A stretch of 64,000 nt of DNA from Cladophialophora immunda (GCF_000835495.1 NW_015622543.1:248001-312000), one strand, 5' to 3'. Positions 12,589 through 23,705 are shown, counted from the first letter of the stretch. Numbers and translations: made by a program. Notes: a model not told the origin generated them from the letters alone.

Positions 12589-14346
12589 GTGCAGTACATA
12601 GACCTACGTGGTTCTGAAGAGTTCTGTTTAGTAACGTTCAGCTTACCTATATCTGCTGTAACATTCTCGAAAACCTATTCTAAGATTTCATCGCTTCATC
12701 TTTCCCCCAATCTACGAGTTCACACTTTCAAACACGGGCGTATCGACTCCTATCATGCAGTGGCTTCTTCATCTACTAAGTCTTTCCGAAAACGCCGGTC
12801 ATCGGATACTGAAATACCGCTACTTATTGTCGGTTGCGTTGAGCTCAGCGATCGGTACTGTTCTAACCAACAGGCGCGGCGAAGACGATCTAACATTTTC
12901 ATAGATAGTAGGCTCTTTCTCTCCTGTGGAAAGGCCCTGGCCGCAGGAGGTCCAGCTTCCCTCCTATCAACAGAAGTACTTTCATGTATCATGCTATACT
13001 GCGCCCTGGACTCTCTGCTGGAGATGATGGTCTACCACCCATCGGGTTCCTTCATTTGTTTCGCGTACCGTTATATCGATCCGGCGTGGGCTTTCACGGT
13101 CGGATGGATCTATATCTTCCACTGTTTCACGATAATTCCTCTCGACATCATCGTGGCCGCCAAAATGATGAAAGCCTTCCTCCCATCCATTAACATTGCA
13201 GTGTGGCTTAGCACATTTATGGTTGCACTCTCTGCAACGTTCCTCTCTGGAAGTATACATTTCATCCGGATTTCCGCTCTATTAGGACTTACTAAGCTCA
13301 TTGTTATCACAAGCCTAGGGTTCGTTGTCGTGGTGTTTTCTTAAGTGTGAATTAAATGCTGACCCTAAAGTAGGCTCTTCGCGGTATCTCTTGCCAGTAA
13401 AAAGGACCTACCAAGAGAGTACAAACCATTCCAGTATTGGAAAAGACCAGGTGCATTTAATGGTGGTCTTTTTGGCGCGGCTGGGGCATTGTTCTTCTCC
13501 GGTACCAGTCCTAGCGGGCTCGATATTCTCAGCCTTGGTGCCCAAGAATCACGTTCGCCGCCAAATAGACTCCGGTCAGGCTCCCGGGCCTTGTTTTGGA
13601 CTCTCACAACTCTGCGCATCTTCAATGTTGTCGCTACTGGGATTGAAGTCCCATTTACAGACTTTCGACTGCTCGACAGCTCTCCGGACTATGGAGTGAG
13701 CGCATCCCCTATTGCAATTTCGATAGGAACTCACAATGCGCCTCCTATCGCATTAGCGTTATTGCGACTTTATAGCGTTACTGCACAGCTTTCGGCAATC
13801 CTTTCGGCTGTTTTTGGAGCATCTAGAGCTGGGTTGGCACTTGCTGCTGTAGAGCAGGCGCCGCATCTGTTTGCCTTACGAGATGGTAAGGGACGGCCCC
13901 TGGTATCTCTCGGAATTGCCGCTTGCTCGGCACTTCTTGGATATTTGGCCCTCTCAGAACTTTCAGAACTATTTCTGATCTATGCCGTCGATTTTGGGGG
14001 GGTTCCGATACTGTTCGTCCACCTAACCATATTTGTCGCGCACATCAGATTCCGGAGAGGGCTTCGGAAGCAGGGACGGAGTGTTTCGGGCGTCAATCAC
14101 AGGTGCTCCACGGGCCTGCTAGGATCGTATTTTGGGATTATCTTCAGCTTTACGGTGATATTTTGCCAACTATGGACTGGGTTCGGGCTGACAGGATATC
14201 TGGAGGTACTGTCGGTGGAAATAATTGGCATCTCCTTTGTGTCCTACCTCTATATTCCGGTCGTACTAAGTCTTTATGCTACGTATAAAGTGTGGCATCG
14301 AACGCGGTGGAGGAGGACCGTTGAAATGGATTTCACGTTTCAGTAG
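12589..14346 (+). pseudogene. Amino-acid permease of the YAT family, broken
   Basis: Two same-frame blocks match fungal amino-acid permeases (APC superfamily, plasma-membrane proton symport). The first carries GKALAAGGPASLL, then TM helices with YHPSGSFICFAYRYIDPAWAF. The second carries FQYWKRPGAFNGG, PFTDFRLL, EQAPHLFALRDGKGRPLV and HIRFRRGLRKQGRS, ending at 14346. Between the blocks (13342-13373) are TAA, TGA, TGA and TAA codons. The branch-like TGCTGAC and acceptor AAAGTAG there suggest an old intron, but only weak donors (GTTCGT at 13320, GTTTTC at 13335) would keep the frame. There is no in-frame ATG before the second helix, and the normally conserved first helix is scrambled. I call it a pseudogene; an odd spliced gene is the alternative. 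Confidence 0.7.
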
Positions 14347-14610
14347 TAAGACGGAGTCGGAAAAACCCCGCGATGTATTCTTAACCATCCATTCGTGGGA
14401 AATCCGTTCAGAATCGTTTACTATCCTAGACTTACATAAACTTAATTCTAATTTAGTATTTTATATACTTAACGTACTGCGGTACATGTAATGATCAGTA
14501 GCTCAATATTTAGCGACGTCTAATCAATTGGGCGATTTAATTCTGAGCTCATAATACCCCTACTCAGCAGATATAGAGTAGCCTAATACTTTAACACCTC
14601 CTCCAATATA

Positions 14611-16005
14611 ATGGCTCTTTTAGCTGTTTTTACCATCTGGTTCTTTTGTCTACGATCAGTCTTAAGCACACAGTCTGCCTCTAATCCGAACATACATATT
14701 CTGTTTGATGATTTCGTACAAAAATACTGGAAAGATAGCAACTGGAAAGGAGCGAGTAGTTGGACTGGCGATACCGCGTCTAATCTTATGGTGAATTATC
14801 TCACCTTTTTAGAGCACACCGACCATCGTAATAAAGTCGACGATATCTTTATTAAGATAGTCTCACGTTCATTAAATCAATGGACACTTCTTCAATACCT
14901 TACACAAGGCTATGACGATTTTGGGTGGACTACCTTTTGCCTCCTTGAGATCCTCCGATACTCATACCAGTATGAAGAGAGATATCCGGAGTCAAATGTT
15001 ATCGAACGCCTTCCTATCCTACGAAAACGTATCGCGTTTCGCGCCGCCTTCCTCCACGACGTAATGGAAGACTCTTGGAGCCTAGAACTCTGTGGAGGAG
15101 GTACGGAATGGAAAGTTCGGGCGCGAAGACTTTCCCTATGGCCTTTACTTGACTTCAAAGGAATATATAAGAACACCATAACTAATCATCTTTATAACTC
15201 CAACAACGCCCAAATATATAATGCTTCTTCTGGCCAGCCCCGACCTTATGAGATAACGGAAGTGAGCATACACTATTTAAGATCTTTTTTGAAGCTGATT
15301 CGGCCAGTCTTTGGTTGGCCGCGACGCCAATTCCAGTACTTCAACTTTACTGATATAGACCTTATACATAAAGCTACTAGAGGTCTTCAGTGGATGGAGC
15401 AAGCACAGCTTCTTACGAACGAATCCCTATATATAGATGGACAGCGGCTTCGATTTATACAAAACACTCCTGGCGAACGTCCTAAATTGCTCTGTGACGC
15501 GAGTGTCAAGACTCTCTACACTTATAACCAGGTTGCTGGTATACGAGCTCTACGCTACTTATCCCTAGCCACCGGTGACTCAAATCTTATTAACCGGGGT
15601 CATCAAGCGATACAGAACCTGATCAGCTCAACCCATAATGGTAGGCTAGGATCGAACGGTATCCTTGAGGATATCTGCGACAGGTTCGGTAATTGCACTC
15701 AAGACATGCAAATTTTTAAGGGTCTGCCGTTTCTCGATATCAAAAACTACTGCGAGCCAATCAAATGGTCGAATGAAGAGGTCCAGGCCTCGCACCGCAA
15801 ACGTTGCTCGAGTTACCGCTCGTGGATTAATGGAAATGCGGCTGCTGCGTACGGGACTATTGACCCATCGGGAAAGTTTGGGGGGTACTGGGGGTTAAAT
15901 TCTACAGATGGTAATATAAAGACGCAAGAGCGGTCAATCGAGACCCAAGTGGCGGGACTTTCTGTTTTACTGACTTCGTCATGGTTCGATAAAAAGTTCA
16001 GCTAA
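14611..16005 (+). CDS. Glycoside hydrolase family 76 (Dcw1/Dfg5-type endo-mannanase-like)
   Basis: Intronless, 464 aa. A signal peptide covers about residues 1-20. The GH76 fold is shown by SSWTGDTASN (48-57), the paired catalytic aspartates in QGYDDFGWTTF (Asp102-Asp103), YNQVAGIRAL, NGILEDICD and QIFKGLPFLDI. Fungal members act at the plasma membrane or wall and cross-link GPI proteins into wall glucan. No clear GPI-attachment tail is seen here (the chain ends SWFDKKFS), so this member is probably secreted. Several N-glycosylation sequons (NYT, NFT and NGT types) are present. It starts 265 bases after the permease relic and converges with the efflux pump gene. Confidence 0.88.
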   Translation: MALLAVFTIWFFCLRSVLSTQSASNPNIHILFDDFVQKYWKDSNWKGASSWTGDTASNLMVNYLTFLEHTDHRNKVDDIFIKIVSRSLNQWTLLQYLTQGYDDFGWTTFCLLEILRYSYQYEERYPESNVIERLPILRKRIAFRAAFLHDVMEDSWSLELCGGGTEWKVRARRLSLWPLLDFKGIYKNTITNHLYNSNNAQIYNASSGQPRPYEITEVSIHYLRSFLKLIRPVFGWPRRQFQYFNFTDIDLIHKATRGLQWMEQAQLLTNESLYIDGQRLRFIQNTPGERPKLLCDASVKTLYTYNQVAGIRALRYLSLATGDSNLINRGHQAIQNLISSTHNGRLGSNGILEDICDRFGNCTQDMQIFKGLPFLDIKNYCEPIKWSNEEVQASHRKRCSSYRSWINGNAAAAYGTIDPSGKFGGYWGLNSTDGNIKTQERSIETQVAGLSVLLTSSWFDKKFS

Positions 16006-16489
16006 GGTATTTACTATACTTTTTAGCGGATAACAATAGTACTTGTAAACAATTCTACGAGTGAATCGGAGTGATGCCACTGAATTCATAATAAGATAGT
16101 AGAAGGTCGACCTTTACTGTTGACTTCCGGAAGCGATAGGGTTAATAGCTTATAAAGAGCGATATATCTGTAAGCTATGTCTAAGTATTTCCTGAAGCCC
16201 AAGAAATTCCTCTCTCCTAATTGCTAGGTGTCCTATAAACATGGCCGAAAATGCTCACTTAAGGTCGCTAGATAAGAATTCTAAAGCTAGTATTAAAGAG
16301 GAAAAGGTTCGCTTGGGAACACTGTAGATTCCAAAAACAAAAGGTGGGCATCAAGTGGTATTTCCGAAATATTATTGCTGAACTATAAAAGTGTTATAGG
16401 ACTAAGATATGACTCCTTGAGTGTGTACAGTATAGGAGGGTGACAAAGGGAAAATGATAATAAATAACTAGTATTTATTCGAGGGGATT
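16006..16489. other. Convergent intergenic region
   Basis: AT-rich spacer between convergent genes. No gene or repeat was recognised. Confidence 0.4.
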
Positions 16490-18244
16490 TTAGGTTGTAT
16501 GTACTTTCAACGGGACCCGGGGCCCCTCCACAAGTAGAGTTGAAAGCGCTTGTTGGCGACATTGATTTTGGCCGTTGCTGCCTTCGTGCCTTTCATTCCT
16601 CAAAAATAAGAGGAATACCATTAATCCTATACCTGATATTACGGTGTTCATCACGAAAACGGCTTTGAAGCCGCTCATGAAGCCATCGACAATGTTCACC
16701 GTATTCTGGTCTGTCGGGTCCATATTTTTCAATATCGAAATATAGCCCTCGGCGTTTCGAGCAACTTGTAGAGTAATGCCATTCTCCCGAAGGCTTCGAG
16801 CCATGAAGTTTTCGAATAAAGCTCCCCCCAACGCAAGGCCGACAGACATTCCGAGACTTCTGATTGAGGTGTAAGTTGTAGCACTGAGACTCGCGTCCGA
16901 CTTTGCGTCCTCCGATTGTCTGATGGCGAGACCTGAGTCCTCCGGGTTTACCATCACCTGAATACCGTAATTTATGGAGGGTAACAGGATACCGTTCCCA
17001 ATTCCCATCATGGAGGCATCGATGATCCATTTAGCTATAGCAGTGCGTTTCCCCAAGAGGATGAAATGACAAGAACCAATAAATGTTATTAGCCATCCTA
17101 GCTTGGTCGCAGTCTGGAAGGTCAGCTTTTGCCTTAGGCCAAAAGCAGTAAGAATCGATGCTGGAAGGGTAGAGCAGGAGAGCGGAAGGAGGTATAATGC
17201 TGAGACGACTGGAGACGTAAGGTGAATGGCGGAAAAGAAGAACGGGATGTAGTAGAGGACAGAGAATAGCTGAAGGTCATATTAGTATTTTCCTTCGCAT
17301 AATTCGTAATAATTCCTAACAATTAAACCTTGTAAGAATGCCCCAATGTATGACACCTTTAGAGGCGCTGAGCGTAGTATGGATCGCCGAATAAGGGGTC
17401 GAGGTGAAAACCGTCTCTCCCAGGTAATAGTGGCCAGAAATCCAAGAAGGCCGCAGAAAAGAGGAAGTAAAACTTCGTAGCGTCCCCAGGGATATTGTAC
17501 ACCTCCCCACGAAATCGATAATAAGAAGCTCGCCATACTCGATGAGAATAAAATAGCTCCAGGCCAATCGATTTTTTTGACTTTGCTGATCCAGGGTTCC
17601 GCATAACTTGCACTTTTCAAGAGAAAAGGTGAGGCCACGATACCGATGCCGCAGAAAGGTAGGTTTACCCAAAAAGCCCATCGAAAAGAAGCAATCTGGT
17701 TCAAGCCACTTCCTATGAACGGACCAAAGATAGTGCCAATCGCCCAAGCCATGAGGACCAGGGTAAACCATCTCGGTCGATGCTCGACAGGCACAATGTC
17801 AGTAAAGACTGCTTGAACCTGACAGATTATACCACCACCACCGACACCTTGGAGAAAGCGACCAGTGAGTAAGACAGTGAAGTTCGGAGCTGTGGCGCAT
17901 ATGACAGATGAAATAGCAAAGAGACCGATAGAGCACAATACCACCATTCGGCGGCCAAACACCTCTGAGAACATCATGATAACCGGCTGGCTTATGGCAG
18001 ATGTGAGTAAGTAAGATGTTCCTGTCCAGAAGGCGTCTACGGAGGATCCTCGCAGCTTAGACGAGATGTTCTGATGTTCTATTAGCCAACTCCAAAGACA
18101 CTCCCTAAGACTCACTGGTAGTATTGTCACAAGAATGGTCGAATCCAGAGCGGCCATGAAAGATACGACAGTCAAAACGACCATCGTTACTAGTTCCAGC
18201 CGGTTTGGTGCCCAGTTGCTATGGGCCTGACGCTGTCCGTTCAT
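16490..18244 (-). CDS. MFS drug:H+ antiporter (DHA2, 14-TM type)
   Basis: Exons are complement 18244-18116, 18070-17321 and 17269-16490, giving 552 aa. Both introns are small and in phase (45 nt: GTGAGT, CTAAT, CATCAG; 51 nt: GTTAGG, ACTAAT, TTCAG). The pattern is that of fungal DHA2 pumps: SFMAALDSTILVTILP in TM1, LRGSSVDAFWTGTSYLL, the motif A-like SEVFGRRMVVL, GRFLQGVGGGGI, and motif C as GTIFGPFIGSGLNQ. The C-terminal half has ALFENFMARSL and a final helix. It sits in the plasma membrane and exports small hydrophobic compounds. The gene lies directly downstream of the aldoxime dehydratase on the same strand, so it may export a substrate or product of that pathway. Confidence 0.88.
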
Positions 18245-18724
18245 AATGCAATTTCTGGAGAGGTTGCAAATGTAAATGAGGATGTGAAAACACGTGTACT
18301 CCTTCCGGACACCTTAAGTGAAACTTTGACAAGGACGGTGGTAGGACACATGTGTATGTTATATAAACTCATAGTACACCGAGTGTACTACGCTTCTTAT
18401 ACCGCCAGCATCCGCAACATCTTCCCTAACGGCGTCCGTCGGAAGTGTAACCTGGGCCTTATGTCATTGCAGTGGACTCCCTACTTACTCATCACGATAG
18501 TGGAGGCGGACTGGAAATAGGCGCAGATTATCTCTGCCCAAGTGCGTCTCAAATTTCTCGGTGTCTAGATTCCTAGATGTTGGCTGAAATATTAGCATAT
18601 GCTTTAGCACTGCAAAATTCAACTCCGAGCAGAGATAACGAAGGTCTAGCCTAATATCATGAATGAGGAATATAGTAATTTTGCCCATGTGCTTGTAATT
18701 CCTCTAATTAAGGTAATTCTTTAT
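18245..18724. other. Intergenic region, promoter of the efflux pump
   Basis: Spacer between two minus-strand genes. GGACACATGTGTATGTTATATAAA-type sequence around 18346-18368 includes TATATAAA on the plus strand. No gene was recognised. Confidence 0.35.
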
Positions 18725-19822
18725 TCACAACGACCGAAGCATCCCAGTCTTAGAATGACAACTAATGTACTCGGAGAGCTGGCCTTCCAGGACAAACACT
18801 TCGTGGAAAAACTCCAGCGAGGTGTCCTGTAGTTCGCTCGCGCAGCGGGAGAATTCACCGTAGATACGTTTATGCGTTTGATGATTCTTGCTCCATCGTT
18901 CGAGTGACCTGAGCTCATCAAAGAAAGCCAGACCAAATGTCTTTGTTGTAACCGGCTTCAAAGTCTCTTTGTCCAGTTCGTACATAAAGCGGAGGCTAAT
19001 ACAGCCCTCCTCTAACCCTTCTTCGCCATGAAGGAATTGCATACCTGCCACCAGCGCTGGATACAGCTTGTCGAGGTAGAGCTTTCGCTCGTTATTAGAG
19101 GCAGAGGACCAATTTTGGCCTGAACGAATGACCGCTAGGTTCTTTCGGCCCTGAACTCGGATACGACGCATCCTGGAGTCGGCCACAGTTGTGGTGTCAC
19201 CGGTGATTTTGTCACCGTGCAAAAGATCTGTTGCCGAAATGGGCAGACGGTCCCGCATGCTTCCCCAATAACTATGCTCTTGGATGGCACCGCTCATAAC
19301 TTTTTGTAGATGTGCCGCTCCTTCTGGCTCTGTGCGACTCGTGAAAGCGTTCTCGAACCTCTCCATCGTGGGTACGAACACTTCCAGAAACCATCCATGC
19401 TTTTCGAGCGTAGGGTCAAGGCTATTCCACCATGCCTCGAATCCGCTGGCGATCTTCCACTCGTAATACGTAGCTTTATCATCCCAATATGCGATGAGAC
19501 ACTGTTCGTAACCTCGGATGGCCTCGTGTTGACAGGCTAATTGATAAAATTTGGGCTTTGATACTTCTGGGGTCTGGGTGACGAAACTGATCATGCGCCG
19601 GAGCGCCGATTGAGCCGCAGGGCTTGTCGTGCCTCTTGTCAGAGGAGACGTAGTCTCGCGTACGTCCTCATGTTGCGAACCTAGAATCATTTTGACAATT
19701 TCTTGTTGGTCCTGCGGAAATCGGGAGGTGTAAGTGGGATACGGCGGCTTGTATCCTGGGTTCAGTGTCGAAGGGAAAACCCGGGAGGTGGTTAGGTGGT
19801 CTGGAATGGCTGATTCTGTCAT
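18725..19822 (-). CDS. Haem-containing aldoxime dehydratase
   Basis: Intronless, 365 aa, ATG at 19822. The full length matches the haem-dehydratase family, which turns aldoxime (R-CH=N-OH) into nitrile plus water using ferrous haem b. Family landmarks in order: AIPDHLTTSRVFP and GYKPPYPTYTSRFP at the N-terminus; EHSYWGSMRDRLP (Arg190/Arg192); NLAVIRSGQNW (Ser234); SLERWSKNHQTHKRIYGEF (His314 and His317, one of which should be the axial haem ligand); EFFHEVFVLEG (His340, the likely acid-base residue); and YISCHSKTGML at the end. All the residue types described as catalytic in bacterial OxdA/OxdRE appear present. It is cytosolic. It is divergent from the flavin monooxygenase at 20593 and upstream of the efflux pump. 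Confidence 0.88.
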   Translation of the reverse strand: MTESAIPDHLTTSRVFPSTLNPGYKPPYPTYTSRFPQDQQEIVKMILGSQHEDVRETTSPLTRGTTSPAAQSALRRMISFVTQTPEVSKPKFYQLACQHEAIRGYEQCLIAYWDDKATYYEWKIASGFEAWWNSLDPTLEKHGWFLEVFVPTMERFENAFTSRTEPEGAAHLQKVMSGAIQEHSYWGSMRDRLPISATDLLHGDKITGDTTTVADSRMRRIRVQGRKNLAVIRSGQNWSSASNNERKLYLDKLYPALVAGMQFLHGEEGLEEGCISLRFMYELDKETLKPVTTKTFGLAFFDELRSLERWSKNHQTHKRIYGEFSRCASELQDTSLEFFHEVFVLEGQLSEYISCHSKTGMLRSL

Positions 19823-20592
19823 TGTTTTTAAGATTAATGACTGAGTCTATAGAGTTCTGAAACCTTCTAAAGTCTACGAAGGCTAGGTTAAGAGAGGATA
19901 AGATAAGGTAGAACAGGATAGACCGTCTGGCCGTTGTGGAAATGATTTGTTCATAAGAGCTAGGTGACTACACACCTACTTATACTTTTAGGCTTTAAAT
20001 CTCTTGAGAGGGAGTCAACCTCTAGCTCGGTCACTCAGAAGATGTGTCGATTAGAGGAAGGGTGATCTGACAGCTGGGCGCTGAAAGCTGCCTGGGCCCG
20101 TCTTTAGCCTCGATTCCGCTCAACCGCCGCTAACACAAGCTGACACGGTCTACAGGCTTTATGAAGATGCTCGGTGACCCTGATCTAGTCTAGGTCTGGG
20201 GAGATCACGGATTAGTCATTGGCTAACGGAGAAATAGGTTAAAGAGCATCCTAAGGCCTGTTATTCCCGACCCTCATCTGGGTGGCGCACACTATGTACG
20301 TTTATCGATCCACCCATCCATTGACCATAATAAAATCGCCAAATTTTTTCCTAGTCCCTCTGACAGGATTAGCATAGTGTCGCCGACGCCCCACTGTCAG
20401 ATTATCGCTACCGAACTCCTACGATTTGCAAAAAGGGTACATATATAATTGATACTGATATAGTTATGAACTTCGTCCACTAAGAGTACTGGTTAACTAT
20501 AAAAACTTACTGTCATAACTACGAACTAGATCGTTATTTTATTTTACTATCATTGTCATCCTATCCAACGCTGGAGCCAGCGCGAACCGATA
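19823..20592. promoter_or_regulatory. Shared 770-bp promoter of aldoxime dehydratase and monooxygenase
   Basis: Divergent intergenic region. A TATA-like ATATATAATT lies at 20441-20450, about 150 bases before the monooxygenase ATG. I could not identify a regulator motif. Shared regulation is an inference from the geometry. Confidence 0.45.
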
Positions 20593-22287
20593 ATGGCAGA
20601 CACCACAAACGACTCCTCTCGTCTAGATCAGAGAAACCATATACAATATAATGACGCTCTAGAAGTCGACGTCTTGATCGTCGGCGGCGGCATGAGTGGC
20701 ATGTACTCAATGTGGAAGTTCCGAGAACTTCACTTGAGCGTTAAGCTCTTCGAGGCAGGTTCTTACTTTGGGGGAGCATGGTACTGGAACAAGTATCCAG
20801 GCGCTCGCGTTGACTCCGAGACACCTTACTATGGGTTGTCAATTCCAGAAGTCTACCAGACCTGGTCCTACAAAGAACGCTTTCCCGACCATGTGGAGCT
20901 TAAGAAGTACTTTGCCCATGTCGACAAGACCCTCGACCTCGCCAAAGACGCACACTTTAACACGGTGGTGACGGGAGCAAAGTTCGACACCACTCATGCA
21001 ATATGGTCAGTGCAGACTGATGCTGGTGTCGTGGCCAAATGCAAGTACCTTATCATGGCGGTTGGGTCCACTTACAAAATGCATGTGCCAGCATTTAAGA
21101 ATATGGCGAAGTACCAAGGAGAGCTCTTTCACTCTGCAAGGTGCCCTGATATTGACGTGACAGGGAAGAAGATCGCTTGTATTGGGTCTGGAGCGACCGG
21201 AGTACAGATCACCCAGGCCCTAGCCCAGGAAAACTGTGAGGTCCATGCCTATATCAGAACACCTAGTATCGGCCTGCCAATGAAACAAAGGCAAATGAGC
21301 AAAGATGAACAGGACCGAGACCGCCGCGCCTACAGCTCGTTGTATGATCGCGCCAAACGGACGAAATCCGGCTTTCCTTACGATCCAGCTCAACATAGCT
21401 TTTGGGATGTGTCACCAGAAGACCGCGAATCTCTCTTTGAAGAATTATGGGAGCGGGGCGGAATTCACTTGTTGGTTTCTAACTTCCCGGAGATTCTCAC
21501 GGACAAGCGTGCCAACCAATCGATGTATGAGTTTTGGGCGAAGAAAGTGCGCCCCCGGATTAACAACCCAGTCAAGCGAGACATCCTAGCGCCTTTGAAG
21601 CAAAGTTATTACTTTGGCACAAAAAGACCATCACTTGAAGACAATTACTACGAATGTATGGACCAGGATAACGTCACAATTATCGACCTTAACGCACACT
21701 CAATCAAGGAGTTCACGGAAACGGGCATCGCACTCTCTGACCGACATGAGCCATACGACGTCATTATTCTTGCCACAGGCTATGATAGTGTTACTGGTTC
21801 GTTAAATGAAATGGACCTTACCGACATCAACGGCGAGCGTTTAAGGGATAAATGGGCGAAAGGCACGTATACATACCTCGGCCTCACCGTCAACGGATTC
21901 CCGAATATGTTCATGATCTACGGGCCTCAGTCACCTATTTCCTTCTCTAATGCTCCGCCCGTCGTGGAAACACAGGTTGACTGGGTTGCTGCGGCGGTTA
22001 AGAAGATGCGCGACGAAGGTATTGCATATATAGACGCACAGCAGAACGCAGCAGAATTATGGAGGAAACACATTCAGGATTTGAGTAATCAAACGTTATA
22101 TCCCGAAACAAATAGTTGGTATATGGGTGCCAATGTGCCGGGGAAGCATAGAGAGCAGTTGAGTTATCTTGGCGGACTCGATACTTACGCTGCGATCACA
22201 ACGGGCGCCCTGGACAAGTGGACAGGCTTTAACGTATATAAAAGACGAGTTATGGGCTCTAACCTCGACGACAAGGACGGTGCTTAG
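20593..22287 (+). CDS. Baeyer-Villiger-type flavin monooxygenase
   Basis: Intronless, 564 aa. A class B flavoprotein monooxygenase using FAD and NADPH. The FAD Rossmann motif is GGGMSG (31-36). The second BVMO signature is GGAWYWNKYPGARVDSE (60-76). The NADPH Rossmann motif is GSGATG (198-203). The family fingerprint between the two folds reads YQGELFHSARCPD (174-186), so the usual F and W are Y174 and C184 while the key His180 is kept. ILATGYDS is the C-terminal ATG motif. The family inserts oxygen next to ketones or aldehydes, and relatives N-hydroxylate amines. Divergent pairing with an aldoxime dehydratase suggests a substrate linked to aldoxime or nitrile chemistry, but that is inference. 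Confidence 0.88.
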   Translation: MADTTNDSSRLDQRNHIQYNDALEVDVLIVGGGMSGMYSMWKFRELHLSVKLFEAGSYFGGAWYWNKYPGARVDSETPYYGLSIPEVYQTWSYKERFPDHVELKKYFAHVDKTLDLAKDAHFNTVVTGAKFDTTHAIWSVQTDAGVVAKCKYLIMAVGSTYKMHVPAFKNMAKYQGELFHSARCPDIDVTGKKIACIGSGATGVQITQALAQENCEVHAYIRTPSIGLPMKQRQMSKDEQDRDRRAYSSLYDRAKRTKSGFPYDPAQHSFWDVSPEDRESLFEELWERGGIHLLVSNFPEILTDKRANQSMYEFWAKKVRPRINNPVKRDILAPLKQSYYFGTKRPSLEDNYYECMDQDNVTIIDLNAHSIKEFTETGIALSDRHEPYDVIILATGYDSVTGSLNEMDLTDINGERLRDKWAKGTYTYLGLTVNGFPNMFMIYGPQSPISFSNAPPVVETQVDWVAAAVKKMRDEGIAYIDAQQNAAELWRKHIQDLSNQTLYPETNSWYMGANVPGKHREQLSYLGGLDTYAAITTGALDKWTGFNVYKRRVMGSNLDDKDGA

Positions 22288-22697
22288 GGTGGTTATAGAC
22301 TTCCTTTGGTTAGTGGTAGATTTGAACAAAATATCTGAGTTCTTTCGCATTGTTATAGCTCGCTTGTTGTTAGCTGCAGATGGACTATAGCCTCTTAAGA
22401 GTTTTTACCCCCACTTCAATAGATAGGACAGTGTTATACACTATTACTCAGTGTCTACAGGAGAGTACCACGGAAGGAGTGGCTTGTACTATCTGAGATC
22501 TTCGGACTATCTGTGTGTTATGCTATAGATGTCTACAATTGCGGCCTCGGATCGAGATTATTTAGGCCTCTTTTGGCACAACCAGTTTTGCCTACATATT
22601 GCGAGATCTAAAACGTTGCTCCTTACGTGAGTACCCCAATAGTTTATTATAATTTCAAGCATTAAAATTCGAAATACTGTACATCACATACTCCAAG
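22288..22697. other. Convergent intergenic region
   Basis: AT-rich spacer between convergent genes. No gene was recognised. Confidence 0.4.
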
Positions 22698-23705
22698 CTA
22701 TACTGTTATCCCTCTTTTGCGCCCGTGTCGATCTTTCGTATTCAAGTCTACTATCCCCCTCGAACTGAGCAATGCTTGCAACTGTGCTTCGCACTCAGAA
22801 ACACGACGCAAAAACTGTGCTTGAGCGTCAAGGTCTGCCGGAAGGTCAAAACGATATTTGCTGTGAGCCCAGTTAACCTTAACTGCACCGATGAATTGGA
22901 TTGCTTGTTTGATTTTCCGCTCCGTATGCTGAACGCCAGAAAGTCGAAGGATAAGTTGGTTCAGCAGCTTCAAGATCTCCCCAGGATTCAACAAATTTCG
23001 GTGGAAGTCAAAATCATCGCATTCTTCCAAGGTGCACAATTTCTCCTGGTTCTTTAGATCGCCGTAGTCATCAAAGCCCTGAATGCTTAGCATCTTACAG
23101 TCGTACTTCGGCTTCAATTTTCGAAAGCTGTCCTTTGTCGCAGAAAGTATGTCCAGATTCTTATGGGGCTGCACGACCACCCGACTAGCTGATGCCAACC
23201 ACCAGTCCTCGGATAATTCTGGGAGCAATTTCGTCTGCACTACACCGAAATAAGGGTGTTCAGCTCTCGATGGCTGCATTGTGATGGCAATATGACCATA
23301 TTTCCAGATATTGTAAGCCAGTGGAACCTCGGTAAGCTGCTGTGAGGAAGCCCTGCTGTGCGACTTTGTCATGGTTCGTTCCTGGTCGGAAATCGCGATT
23401 TGTGAACTGGGCAACAAGCCTTCGGCATCATCAAGTGAAGAGAATGTGAGTAGCAGGAGTTCCCTTTGAGCCCATTGATCGAAAAAATCACTCTCTCTGC
23501 TGTATTCGTGAACAGCAAGGAAGAATCTCACGGTTTCGATGGTGTTTGTACAGATCTTCTCGTAGCACAAACATCTGATCTTTGGGGAGAGGTCCAGAAA
23601 TCGGAAGTAGGCACTTGTCTTATCGCTTGTATGGTTGCAGAAACGCTTCGATCTTCTTAGGCTGTGCGGGCCATAGGACAATTCTTTGCCGTTATACCGT
23701 TTCAT
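22698..23705 (-). CDS. Hypothetical protein with F-box/2EXR-like N-terminus
   Basis: Intronless, 335 aa from the ATG at 23705; the frame is open further upstream but without an ATG. The segment YFRFLDLSPKIRCLCYEKI near the N-terminus resembles the F..L..EIR..IY start shared by fungal 2EXR and F-box-like proteins of unknown role. The remainder has no motif I know. The C-terminal 80 residues are charged and helical (KFDLPADLDAQAQFLRRVSE region). A role as a substrate adaptor is possible but unproven. Confidence 0.5.
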   Translation of the reverse strand: MKRYNGKELSYGPHSLRRSKRFCNHTSDKTSAYFRFLDLSPKIRCLCYEKICTNTIETVRFFLAVHEYSRESDFFDQWAQRELLLLTFSSLDDAEGLLPSSQIAISDQERTMTKSHSRASSQQLTEVPLAYNIWKYGHIAITMQPSRAEHPYFGVVQTKLLPELSEDWWLASASRVVVQPHKNLDILSATKDSFRKLKPKYDCKMLSIQGFDDYGDLKNQEKLCTLEECDDFDFHRNLLNPGEILKLLNQLILRLSGVQHTERKIKQAIQFIGAVKVNWAHSKYRFDLPADLDAQAQFLRRVSECEAQLQALLSSRGIVDLNTKDRHGRKRGITV

